64,000 bases of DNA, from positions 2,660,001 to 2,724,000 of the forward strand of contig CP143946.1 in the NCBI GenBank assembly GCA_036419695.1. The letters run 5' to 3'. The translations under genes and the position numbers were made by a program. Origin of the DNA: [Clostridium] symbiosum. Its GTDB lineage: Bacteria > Bacillota > Clostridia > Lachnospirales > Lachnospiraceae. This document shows, piece by piece, positions 41,112 through 49,207 of this stretch. The notes beneath the pieces are model-generated. The model worked only from the letters and a program-made list of their open reading frames with translations. It ran no database searches and was not told where the DNA came from. Numbering within the stretch: the stretch's first letter is position 1; the number at the start of each line of letters is the position of its first letter.

Positions 41112-42341
41112 TTACAGTCCTGCGTGAGTCCCGGCGATTGCTCCGGTGCTCCACGCCCATTGCAGATTGTATCCTCCGCAGATACCATCCACATCCAATA
41201 GTTCTCCTATCAGATACAGGCCTTTCTTTTTATTAGATTCCATCGTCTCGGGATCAATCCCGCATACATCCACTCCGCCGCAGCAGATCTGGGCATTCTC
41301 AAAGGGATTGGCAGCCGTAATTTCCGTGCGGAACTCCTTGATTATGCCGGTCAGCCGCCCTATCTCCTCCTCAGTCAGAAGTTTCACCGGCCTCTGCGGC
41401 TCGATTCCTGCCAGCTTGATAAACAGCGCAGAGAGCTTTTTATGGAACCAGCCCGTAAAAAATTCCTCCATTGTCTTATGGGCGCAGCTTAAGCTCCGCT
41501 CTCTTATCATTTTGCGGGTTTTTTCGTACGTCTCCTCCGGATAAAAATCCAGGACCCCGGTGACTTTTTTGCCCTGGTCGAGAGCCCTTGACGCAAAACG
41601 GCTGACCTGGAACACAGGGATGCCTGAAATTCCGTAATCGGTCAGTTGAAGCTCCCCCTGATCCCTTGCCATCTCTTTTCCGTTACAGAAAAGGGCGACG
41701 GAAGCCTCCGTCCGGACCCCGGAGATCTGTTTGTAGAACTTCTCCCGGCAGCGCAGCTGTACGAGGGCGGGAAGGGGTTTTATGACACGGTGTCCAAACT
41801 GCTCTGCAAGTTTGTATCCGCTCCCGTCGGAACCAGTGCCCGGCGCCGCCTTCGAGCCGGTGGCGAGAATCAGGGAGTCGGAAGAAAATTTGCCCTTTGA
41901 GGCAGTAACTTCAAACCTCTTTCCTCCCTGTTCCCTGTAAGAAATTTTCTCGATTTGGCACTCTGTAATGACATGCACGCTGCGGTGGATAAGCTCCGAA
42001 CGGAGTGCGTCGAGAACAGAGGCCGCCTGTCCGGAATTCGGGTACAGGTATCCATTTTTATCTTTAGGGACAATGCCGAGATCACGGAAGAAACAGAGAG
42101 TTTCCTCCACGGTGAAACGGCTGATTACATTCATCGGGAAATCGGATTTCCCGCTTCTGAAGCAATTTTCATCCATTACACGGTTTGACAGGTTACATTT
42201 CCCATTCCCTGTGGAAAGAATCTTTTTGCCAACGCGGTCCGTGTGTTCTAACAGAGTCACGTCCGCGCCCTGTCTGGCGGCAAATATGGCCGCCGTCATG
42301 CCGGAAGCCCCGGCTCCGATGATGATAACCTGTTTTTTCAT
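41112..42341 (-). CDS. NAD(P)/FAD-dependent oxidoreductase, HI0933/BaiN-type
   Basis: A 409-residue flavoprotein of the HI0933/YhiN family. Motifs: IIIGAGASGMTAAIFAARQGADVTLLE for FAD binding, GRVGKKIL-type turn (DRVGKKILSTGNGKCNLSN), the NGKCN block typical of the family, and the C-terminal DVDGICGGYNLQWAWSTG. A relative (BaiN) acts on bile acids in Clostridium scindens; that this copy does so is not shown. The start is ATG 42341, 10 nt after AGGAG. It is paired with the flavoprotein that follows. Confidence 0.87.
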   Translation of the reverse strand: MKKQVIIIGAGASGMTAAIFAARQGADVTLLEHTDRVGKKILSTGNGKCNLSNRVMDENCFRSGKSDFPMNVISRFTVEETLCFFRDLGIVPKDKNGYLYPNSGQAASVLDALRSELIHRSVHVITECQIEKISYREQGGKRFEVTASKGKFSSDSLILATGSKAAPGTGSDGSGYKLAEQFGHRVIKPLPALVQLRCREKFYKQISGVRTEASVALFCNGKEMARDQGELQLTDYGISGIPVFQVSRFASRALDQGKKVTGVLDFYPEETYEKTRKMIRERSLSCAHKTMEEFFTGWFHKKLSALFIKLAGIEPQRPVKLLTEEEIGRLTGIIKEFRTEITAANPFENAQICCGGVDVCGIDPETMESNKKKGLYLIGELLDVDGICGGYNLQWAWSTGAIAGTHAGL

Positions 42342-42419
42342 AATCCTTTTACTCCTGTCTTGTAACAATTTAGAGCTTCCCGGTTTCCGTTTTTAAGTGT
42401 GCGTTTAAGACAGAATTTT

Positions 42420-42446
42420 GTTACTGTGCACGGCGTGGACAGTAAC
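42420..42446. repeat. short palindrome GTTACTGT...ACAGTAAC downstream of a small exported protein
   Basis: A 13-bp inverted repeat (42420-42432 with 42434-42446, one mismatch), starting 6 nt past the stop of the 126-residue gene. The word GTTACTGTTCAC, of which this is a variant, recurs in the nested insertion at 43041-43200 and in the hairpin array at 55829-56218. Confidence 0.68.
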
Positions 42447-42452
42447 CGATTT

Positions 42453-42833
42453 TTAGCTGCTGTACGATTCCAGATAACTGAACACATCCATCATGGATGT
42501 AAACCAGATGCCCTCCATCAGTTTTTCCTGCTCCTCCAGCGGGAATTCGGCAAGCGGCATATGGGTGTCCAGGCATACATTGTTACGGTCCTTAGCAAAG
42601 ACAAGGAGAAAACCTTCCTCTGCCACCAGACAGTAGTTCTTTGCTTCTTCCCTGGTTTCTACCTGGCGCTGATTGATTACCACATTATCCTCCGGCGCAG
42701 ACTCCGATTCCAGAATCTGTCCCGGTATCGGCTGTGCGTGCTCCGGCCGGTAGAAATAAATATAGGCTCCCGTTAGAATGGATGCAGCTAAAAATACTGC
42801 TAATAGAAAAAAGCAGACATAATACTTTTTCAT
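42453..42833 (-). CDS. small membrane-anchored protein, function unknown
   Basis: A 126-residue protein with one N-terminal transmembrane segment (about residues 5-28). The short external domain with FLLVFAKDRNNVCLDTHMPL resembles, weakly, the C-terminal domain of BofC-type proteins (a strand with LLVF, then a Pro-Leu turn). No catalytic motif is visible. SD AGGAGG precedes the ATG. It is probably a single gene. BofC relation is a guess; treat as hypothetical. Confidence 0.62.
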   Translation of the reverse strand: MKKYYVCFFLLAVFLAASILTGAYIYFYRPEHAQPIPGQILESESAPEDNVVINQRQVETREEAKNYCLVAEEGFLLVFAKDRNNVCLDTHMPLAEFPLEEQEKLMEGIWFTSMMDVFSYLESYSS

Positions 42834-42897
42834 GGAATTCCTCCTTAAGTATTATTAGTATCTGCCTTTTTCTGTTATCTTAAACACGAAATGGGGG

Positions 42898-43366
42898 TGA
42901 AAAATGAGGACTGAGGGAGGGGATGGCGGGCGGGGAGTGGGTGGGATGGGTCTTCGGTCCTGTTTGGGGTGACTGCGCATGGGAATCCGGGCAGAAAAAG
43001 TTCCTTCGGGAAACGCTTACGATCGGTAGAGTGCATAACAGGTTACTGTTCACTTCGTGCCCAGTAACACGCTGCGCGATGCACAGAAACGGCAAAAAAC
43101 GCCGTTTCGCGCCGCAACCCTCGGGTTTTCTGTGACTTTCGCTGCGCTTCACTCACAAAAAACGCCTTGCGGAATACTACTGTGAACAGCAGCCATAACA
43201 GTACTAAGGCGTCATAATACGCCGCCTAAGTGCTGATGGACTCCAAGGTTCCCTGCGGAATCTTTTTCTCCCTGATTCCCCCACTACTCTTTCGCCCGGA
43301 CCGAAGACGCGAAATTTAATGCCCACCCGCCATCGGCCGCTGCCTCTAGGATGTTCTCATTTTTGG
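42898..43366. repeat. long palindromic element, copy E, interrupted by a nested insertion
   Basis: A 469-bp element, of which 160 bp are a later insertion (43041-43200). Without it the length is 309 bp, like copies B and D. Ends: TGAAAAATGAGGAC (42898-42911) with GTTCTCATTTTTGG (43353-43366). Arm: GTCTTCGGTCC (42950-42960) with GGACCGAAGAC (43298-43308). The TTCAGTCC/GGACTGAA of the other copies is changed on both sides here, so pairing is kept. The apex matches copy A closely: GTACTAAGGCGTC...GCCGCCTAAGTGCTG. Confidence 0.86.
43041..43200. mobile_element. nested MITE-like insertion in palindromic element E
   Basis: The 160-bp block begins GGTTACTGTTCAC and ends GTGAACAGCAGCC before the second target copy; these are 13-bp inverted ends with two mismatches. 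CATAACA occurs immediately before (43034-43040) and again at the end (43194-43200), as a 7-bp target duplication. Copy A has the uninterrupted site GCATTACAGTACTAAGG. The block is full of hairpins (AAACGGC...GCCGTTT) and has no transposase, so it would need one in trans. Confidence 0.78.
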
Positions 43367-43418
43367 GGAAGGCCCCGAAGGGAAGTTGCCTCTGCGGTGC
43401 CTCGTTTGGTTTTATATT

Positions 43419-44024
43419 TTACAGTTCTTCTGCTTTGTATACAAAGTAGCCCTCGTAATAATAGCTGTGATCGATTCCTTTCATGTAAAGTTCTCTGTCG
43501 CTTACCCTGTCTGTCAGGGCCTGATTGAGGAGATGTTTTATTTCAATGTCTTTTATGGGGCTTCTCTCCATGGCGAGAAGATAGTCGTCTTTGTCTATCT
43601 TGCTCCAGTCTATGACCAGGTTTAACTCTTTTTTCAGCATCTGATCCAACCATATTCTTGTGCTTCGGCCATTGCCTTCCCGGAATGGATGTACCACATT
43701 CATTTCTACGTATTTTTCGATTATTTCATCGAAGGTAGACTGCGGCATTTTCTCTACGTTTTCTATTGCAGCCTGCAGGTACATAACCGGGGCAAACCGG
43801 AAGGTGCCTTTGGCGATGTTAACATCCCGTACTTTTCCTGCAAATCCATAGATATCTTCAAATAGATGCCGATGAATTTCAGCGAGCGCATTATAGGTTC
43901 CTGCTTGTAATCTGTCTAAAAGGCCGCTTTCGAATAATTCCACGGCTTTTTTCTTGCTGAGTTTTTCTTCCGCTCTTGCAAGTTCTGTAGAATCACTGAT
44001 GCCCAATTTGTTTTCAAGTGTCAT
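43419..44024 (-). CDS. fic: Fic-domain protein AMPylase, class III-type with C-terminal inhibitory motif
   Basis: A 201-residue Fic protein. The catalytic motif HPFREGNGRSTR spans residues 112-123; its histidine is the base that activates the target hydroxyl for AMP transfer. Near the C-terminus SYYYEG (Ser187-Glu191-Gly192) fits the inhibitory motif S/T-x-x-x-E-G/N. A C-terminal position corresponds to class III single-domain Fic proteins such as that of Neisseria, which are self-inhibited without a separate antitoxin. Consistent with this, no small antitoxin (class I FicA-type) gene is adjacent. Targets are unknown. Confidence 0.9.
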   Translation of the reverse strand: MTLENKLGISDSTELARAEEKLSKKKAVELFESGLLDRLQAGTYNALAEIHRHLFEDIYGFAGKVRDVNIAKGTFRFAPVMYLQAAIENVEKMPQSTFDEIIEKYVEMNVVHPFREGNGRSTRIWLDQMLKKELNLVIDWSKIDKDDYLLAMERSPIKDIEIKHLLNQALTDRVSDRELYMKGIDHSYYYEGYFVYKAEEL

Positions 44025-44049
44025 ATGGTTTACCTTTCTGAATCCGGGC

Positions 44050-44799
44050 TCATTTTTTTAGAATTCTCTTCAAATAGGAAAGATCCAGCAGATTTACGGT
44101 TTCGAATTTTCCCTTATAAAATACGGCCCAGTTATTAAATACGCAGGGCAGTTCTTTGGCTTTTTTGAGTGTATCTACCTGGATTAAGGATACAGGGACA
44201 TCGTTTGTTTCACAATACTCTTTTACCATGTCAATGGTCCGGCCGACAAAGGGGCATTGCATATCGTAATAGATTGTCAGCTCCCTGTTTTCGATTCCCC
44301 CGTTTTTGACATTAGGGCCGAAGGCCGGGGTGGTTCCGTCAAATGAAAGGGCGAGCAGTTCGTATCCGTCCTCGGTTGTATCGACCACTTTAAAACCGTA
44401 CTTTTTCACAAAGGACTGATCGGAGAGCCAGGATTTCTGCTTTTTGGAACCGAGCATGCAGACACCGGATTTCCCTTTTGCCCTGGCGTCGGACAGACAA
44501 TATTCCATCAGCTCTTTTCCATATCCTTTCCCCTTATAATCTCCTAAAACCCACAGGCAATACAGGTAATAATAACGCTCCCCTACAATCGGGACCCAGG
44601 CGGTTTCAAGAGGGGCATATTCAATAAAAACCGTAGCCTTCGCATTCAGCTTCCGGAAGACATGGCCTTCGTTAAGCCGCTCCCGAAGCCACTGCCGCTT
44701 CGCCTCAACACCCGGATGCGGCTTTTTACTGCGGATAATGCAGCACAAATGCTCATCGGCAAGATTTTCCGCCGTCAAATTCACAAATTCGTTATCCAT
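44050..44799 (-). CDS. GNAT acetyltransferase with C-terminal YoaP-like domain
   Basis: A 249-residue protein. Residues about 5-150 form a GNAT N-acetyltransferase fold with LWVLGDYKGKGYGKELMEY (acetyl-CoA pyrophosphate loop Q/GxxGxG/A). The remainder has thioredoxin-like features: TIYYDMQCPFV then, about 40 residues on, LPCVFNNWAVFYKG; this matches the YoaP domain. The substrate is not known. SD AAGGAGAG precedes the ATG. It lies 25 nt upstream of fic and may share its transcript. Confidence 0.83.
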   Translation of the reverse strand: MDNEFVNLTAENLADEHLCCIIRSKKPHPGVEAKRQWLRERLNEGHVFRKLNAKATVFIEYAPLETAWVPIVGERYYYLYCLWVLGDYKGKGYGKELMEYCLSDARAKGKSGVCMLGSKKQKSWLSDQSFVKKYGFKVVDTTEDGYELLALSFDGTTPAFGPNVKNGGIENRELTIYYDMQCPFVGRTIDMVKEYCETNDVPVSLIQVDTLKKAKELPCVFNNWAVFYKGKFETVNLLDLSYLKRILKK

Positions 44800-44888
44800 A
44801 TCTTCTCTCCTTCAGTTCCACAGGCTCCGCAGGGCCGACGGGATGCCGAAACTTATGCGTCTTCCCGTCCCACCCGCAGCTTCATTTC

Positions 44889-46562
44889 CTACATCAGCCT
44901 CAGTTTCTTTGATATCCTGATCATCTTCGTTCCGCCCGGCATGGTATAAAGCTCTTCCTCATCGATACAGCGCAGCTTAATCAGGAGAATCCCGTAGACA
45001 GCAACGGCTGTGATGACCGCCAGGATTGTTCCGATCAGGTTGCTCTTTACGATCAGTATCACGAGCTTATATACTCCGAAGGCCGCTGCGCCCATGAAGG
45101 CCGCTGCGACTGCCGGAAGCAGGAAGGTTTTGAGAAACTCCTGTCTGTAATTCAGGTATTTCCGGATTGCCAGGGCATTCAGGACGCACATGAAAACGGC
45201 GAAGAGGATGTTGGCAAAGACCATGCTGTAAATTCCCATCTTAAATACCATCAGCATAATATAGAGGGCAATCACATGCAGGACCAGGGAAATAAATGCG
45301 TTTCTGACCGGCACGTTCATGTGGTTGATACCCTGCAGGATGGCGTTGGTTACCGTTGAGAGCGACAGGAAAATAACCGCCGCCGAACCGATAATCAGCA
45401 TCCGGATCGCCTCCGCGTTGTTGCCTCCTCTGAAAAGCAGATTGTTAATCGGCGCAGAGAGAACCGTAAGCCCGACCGCGGACGGAATAGCGATCAGCAT
45501 CGCAAAGCGGATGGCAAGGCCTGTCTTCGCGATAACCGCTCCTTTCTCTTTTCTGGCAACCGCTCCCGACAGGGAGGGGATCAGAGAGGAGGAAAGGGAG
45601 TTGGCCATGGCCAGAGGCACATGGACGAGAAGCATATATTTGTTATTATAAATTCCCCACAGGGAAAGGAATTCCTTTCCCTGGCCCAGGGATTCCATAC
45701 CGTAAGCCATAATGCTGTTGTCCACAACCGCATTGATATTGTAAACGGCCGAGCTGATAATGACCGGTACTACGGTGAATAAAAATGTTACCGAGATATC
45801 GCCGTAGGAATCGGTGCGCTTGCTTCGGTCCCGTCTTTTGCGGCGTTTCATCACGGGCGCATAGATGGCAAAAAGAAGAAGCATAAAAAGGAGGGCGGCC
45901 AGTGCGCCGGCTCCCGTTCCGATGGTTCCTCCTGCGGCGCCGAATGCCTGCGGATAACCTGTCGTGTTGTAAACGCGGTTGGAATCCAGCCCGACCTTGA
46001 ACAGGACACTGGCGGCCACTACGCTGATTACCGCATTGACAATCTGTTCGAAGATCTGGGAAATAGCCGTGGGAATCATCGTGCCGTGTCCCTGGAAAAA
46101 ACCTCTGAGAACGCCGAGATAAGCCATGATCCAGATAGTGGGCGCCAGGGTCTTAAGCGCATAAACACAAAACGGCGTGTTGAACGCTGTGGTCGCAAAG
46201 AAATCCGCAAAATTCCAGGTGATAAAGCAGGCCAGCCCTCCCACCACAGTGGCATAGACGAGAGCGGCCTTCAGGACCCGGACCGAATTCCGGTACTGCC
46301 CCTTCGCCATTCTCGCAGACACCATTTTGGAGACCGCGAGCGGCAGACTGTATGAGGAGAGGATCAGCATGATGTTGTATACGTTAAATGCCGTAGAGTA
46401 ATATCCCATCCCCTCATCGCCGATAATGTTGGTCATCGGCACCCGGTAAAGGATTCCGATCAGCCTTACTACAATTCCCGCCACTGCCAGGATACTTCCC
46501 TGGACAACGAAATTCGATTCCTTTCTGCCCGTTGATTTACGTCTACTCTGTCTGTTCTCCAT
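44889..46562 (-). CDS. SpoVB/MurJ-like polysaccharide or lipid flippase (MOP superfamily)
   Basis: A 557-residue protein with about 14 transmembrane segments. The N-terminal VVQGSILAVAGIVVRLIGILYRVP and the repeated pattern of TM helices match the polysaccharide-transport/SpoVB-MurJ group that flips lipid-linked wall precursors. In Firmicutes these include the flippase for spore cortex (SpoVB), its paralogs and MurJ; which one this is cannot be told here. It overlaps the end of the YerB gene by 20 nt and is cotranscribed with it. Confidence 0.85.
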   Translation of the reverse strand: MENRQSRRKSTGRKESNFVVQGSILAVAGIVVRLIGILYRVPMTNIIGDEGMGYYSTAFNVYNIMLILSSYSLPLAVSKMVSARMAKGQYRNSVRVLKAALVYATVVGGLACFITWNFADFFATTAFNTPFCVYALKTLAPTIWIMAYLGVLRGFFQGHGTMIPTAISQIFEQIVNAVISVVAASVLFKVGLDSNRVYNTTGYPQAFGAAGGTIGTGAGALAALLFMLLLFAIYAPVMKRRKRRDRSKRTDSYGDISVTFLFTVVPVIISSAVYNINAVVDNSIMAYGMESLGQGKEFLSLWGIYNNKYMLLVHVPLAMANSLSSSLIPSLSGAVARKEKGAVIAKTGLAIRFAMLIAIPSAVGLTVLSAPINNLLFRGGNNAEAIRMLIIGSAAVIFLSLSTVTNAILQGINHMNVPVRNAFISLVLHVIALYIMLMVFKMGIYSMVFANILFAVFMCVLNALAIRKYLNYRQEFLKTFLLPAVAAAFMGAAAFGVYKLVILIVKSNLIGTILAVITAVAVYGILLIKLRCIDEEELYTMPGGTKMIRISKKLRLM

Positions 46563-47664
46563 AAAATTCCGCCTTATCCATACGTTCAGACTGTATGATG
46601 CAGACCCAGGTGCTTCCCGGATTCATCATAATCTCCTGACCGCTTTCGTCATAGTATTTTGTCATAGCCTCGGCGCTCCCCTTGGTCCAGGTGATTTTTT
46701 CACCTCTTCCATTCGTGAAATAATACCCCAGCCCCGGGCTATGTACGTCAATGTCCAGATATTCGGACGGTGAATAATATTTCCAGCCGCAATACTGGAA
46801 AATAATATTTTTGGCCGTCAGCTGTCCTTCGTTGCCGTTTTGCGGACCGCCGTATTGGAAACGGTAATACAGGCCGTCCTTGCTGTTATATTCAAACCAT
46901 GGGTCATTCATTATGTATCCCGGACGCACAAAAGCGGCCGCAAAACCATTCTCAAGCATCACCGGATACTCCGGTTTTGAGAAATGATAGTGGCCTTTAT
47001 AGTCCTCCGGATATTTCTGGGAATAGCCCATCGTCCCGATTGCTTTTTGGATACGGTCCCCACTGGCATAGGCATTGTGGGGCGACTTTTTGTCCTTGGT
47101 CCTGTAAAAAGCCACGGAACCTTTTCCCTCTATGCCGTTTAAATGCTCCATCCTATCCAGGTAGGGGCGCGCAAAGGTGCTCTGCCCGAAGTGGGCATAG
47201 ATCGCTTTAAACTCATTCGCAAAAAAAGTATAGTAGGTGCGGCAGCTTCTGACCGAACCGATGCGGTCCAGATTATCATAATCTTCCAGAATAGCCATAT
47301 AACGGTTCATCCCGCCCTCCACGGGAGCCTCATAGATGACGCCCGCATGGTTGATTCCGTAATGAGGCAGCGCCGCTTTGTCGTTGCTGATCATGATGGC
47401 AATGGGACGGCGGTCCGCGATCGCCACGTCCGTCATCTCACCGGTCAGGTAACTGGGGATTTTTCCGTCCTTCTCCACACGTTCCAGCTCCCGGCTCCCT
47501 TCGGTCTCGGGTTCCGGCTCCGTCTCCGGTTCCGTAATCCGGATTACCCGGGTCTCCTCTGTTTCTTTCACACTTGCAGTAACCGATGTTTCTTCATACC
47601 TGGTGCATCCTGCAGTCAGACAGAGTCCGGCCGCCAGCGCCAGAATAACCCCCCGTTTCATCAT
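46543..47664 (-). CDS. YerB family (DUF3048) lipoprotein
   Basis: A 373-residue lipoprotein. The signal ends at the lipobox LTAGC (Cys20), followed by a Thr/Glu-rich stretch. The DUF3048 domain contains RPIAIMISNDKAALPHYGINHA and IYEAPVEGGMNRYMAI and ends in FDEYYGE-like context (AEFYGEQTE). YerB-type proteins bind the cell surface; a role in wall or sporulation is suspected. It starts inside the ybeY stop (ATGA) after GGGAGGG and overlaps the flippase gene. Confidence 0.88.
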   Translation of the reverse strand: MMKRGVILALAAGLCLTAGCTRYEETSVTASVKETEETRVIRITEPETEPEPETEGSRELERVEKDGKIPSYLTGEMTDVAIADRRPIAIMISNDKAALPHYGINHAGVIYEAPVEGGMNRYMAILEDYDNLDRIGSVRSCRTYYTFFANEFKAIYAHFGQSTFARPYLDRMEHLNGIEGKGSVAFYRTKDKKSPHNAYASGDRIQKAIGTMGYSQKYPEDYKGHYHFSKPEYPVMLENGFAAAFVRPGYIMNDPWFEYNSKDGLYYRFQYGGPQNGNEGQLTAKNIIFQYCGWKYYSPSEYLDIDVHSPGLGYYFTNGRGEKITWTKGSAEAMTKYYDESGQEIMMNPGSTWVCIIQSERMDKAEFYGEQTE

Positions 47665-48158
47665 CTGGTATACCCTCCCGCCTTCAGGATTTCCTCCTGC
47701 TTCCGCTCCATGACGGCGCGCTCTTCCTCTTCCATATGGTCATACCCGCAGAGATGCAGCATGCTGTGTGCGACCAGAAAGGCCAGTTCCCTGGACTCGG
47801 AATGCCCGTATTTCTCCGCCTGCTCTTCCACCTTGTCCACCGAAATCACGATATCCCCGAGAAGCAGCTCCCCCGTCTCCGGGTTGAAATAATCTTCCGA
47901 CTGCTCCTCCATGCGTTCAAAATCGGACGGGGTTTCAAAATCTCCCATTGGAAACGACAGTACGTCGGTTGCATTGTCTATCTGGCGGAATTCCCGGTTG
48001 ATGCGCCGAATTTCCTCGTTGTCGGTCAATACCACATTGACCTCGGCCTCGTAAGGGCATTCTTCGTAGTCCAGCGAGGCGGTCACCACTTCCTCTATGA
48101 TGGATTCATACGGCAGTTCAAGCTTCTTTTCGGCTTCATACTCGATATTGATTGTCAT
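47661..48158 (-). CDS. ybeY: endoribonuclease YbeY
   Basis: A 165-residue metallo-RNase for 16S rRNA 3' end maturation and ribosome quality control. The zinc motif is HSMLHLCGYDH with the three histidines. TDNEEIRRINREFRQIDNATDVLSFP is the conserved substrate-groove block. The ATG overlaps the phoH stop by 4 nt. Order yqfC-yqfD-phoH-ybeY is as in Bacillus, apart from the absence of yqfF. Confidence 0.95.
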   Translation of the reverse strand: MTINIEYEAEKKLELPYESIIEEVVTASLDYEECPYEAEVNVVLTDNEEIRRINREFRQIDNATDVLSFPMGDFETPSDFERMEEQSEDYFNPETGELLLGDIVISVDKVEEQAEKYGHSESRELAFLVAHSMLHLCGYDHMEEEERAVMERKQEEILKAGGYTR

Positions 48159-49207
48159 TTGTTTTTTCTCCCTCTGGGTGAGGGCCTGTCCTCGGACGCG
48201 CCGTGAAATCCGCGTTCTCCGCGCCGTCTGCCCTCGTTCTGTTCCTTTTTCTCTTTCAGTTCAAAACTTTCATAGGCCTCAACGATTTTCTGTACAAGCG
48301 GATGACGCACAACGTCACTGCTGGTCAGAAAACAAAAGCCGATATCATCGATTTTCTTCAGGACCCTGACTGCCGTATCGAGGCCGGACACTGCCCCGGC
48401 CGGAAGATCCTTCTGGGACTGGTCTCCGGTGATAATAACCTTGGAGCCGAACCCAATACGCGTCAGGAACATCTTCATCTGGGCCGGCGTCGTATTCTGG
48501 GCTTCATCCAGGATAATAAACGCATTGTCCAGCGTGCGTCCTCTCATATAGGCCAGCGGGGCCACCTCAATCAGGCCCTTCTCGGAATTATGGAGATAGC
48601 TTTCGGCTCCCATAATCTGATAAAGGGCGTCATACAGGGGACGCAGATAGGGATCGATCTTGCTCTGTAAATCCCCCGGAAGAAATCCCAGCTTTTCACC
48701 TGCCTCAATGGCCGGGCGTGTCAGGATAATCCGGTTTACTTCCCCGTTCTTAAACGCCTGGATGGCCATAGCCATGGCGAGATAAGTCTTTCCCGTCCCG
48801 GCGGGGCCCACGCCGAATACGATCATCTTCTTCCGTATCATATCCACATACTGCTTCTGGCCCACGGTCTTGGGTTTGATCGGCCTGCCGTTTATCGTAC
48901 GGCTGATAATATCCTTATCGATCTCCAGAATCTGGCTGTCCTGCTCCGTAAAAGAAAGGGAGATGGCATAATCCACATTCTGTTCCGTGATCGTATTGCC
49001 CCGCTTCGAAAGCTCCAGCAGGTTGTTGAATACACTTTTGGCCTGCCGGATCGCCTGCTCAGGGCCGATAATCTTCAGGGCGCCGTCTCTTGTAATCATG
49101 GTCACATGCAGTGTGCGTTCTATCTTCTTCAAATATGCGTCAAACTGGCCGCAGACGTTCTGTACATGTTCCATGGGAATATCAATTACTGTTTCAATTA
49201 TGCTCAT
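48155..49207 (-). CDS. phoH: PhoH family ATPase
   Basis: A 350-residue P-loop protein. Walker A is GPAGTGKTYLAMAMA and Walker B is AFIILDEAQNTT, with GDQSQKDLP sensor region. An N-terminal KH-like domain holds the IKIIGPEQ-type strand. PhoH acts on RNA, linked to YbeY. A charged tail of about 35 residues ends the protein. The start is ATG 49207, which overlaps yqfD; a longer frame to 49300 would run into yqfD coding without a ribosome site. Confidence 0.92.
   Translation of the reverse strand: MSIIETVIDIPMEHVQNVCGQFDAYLKKIERTLHVTMITRDGALKIIGPEQAIRQAKSVFNNLLELSKRGNTITEQNVDYAISLSFTEQDSQILEIDKDIISRTINGRPIKPKTVGQKQYVDMIRKKMIVFGVGPAGTGKTYLAMAMAIQAFKNGEVNRIILTRPAIEAGEKLGFLPGDLQSKIDPYLRPLYDALYQIMGAESYLHNSEKGLIEVAPLAYMRGRTLDNAFIILDEAQNTTPAQMKMFLTRIGFGSKVIITGDQSQKDLPAGAVSGLDTAVRVLKKIDDIGFCFLTSSDVVRHPLVQKIVEAYESFELKEKKEQNEGRRRGERGFHGASEDRPSPRGRKNK

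Noticed and set aside
42898..43366. Complete insertion sequence
   Set aside because: No frame encodes anything like a transposase; it is a palindromic element with a non-autonomous insertion.
43419..44024. Type II toxin-antitoxin pair for fic
   Set aside because: No small antitoxin gene (class I FicA-type) flanks it; the inhibitory motif is within the Fic protein itself.
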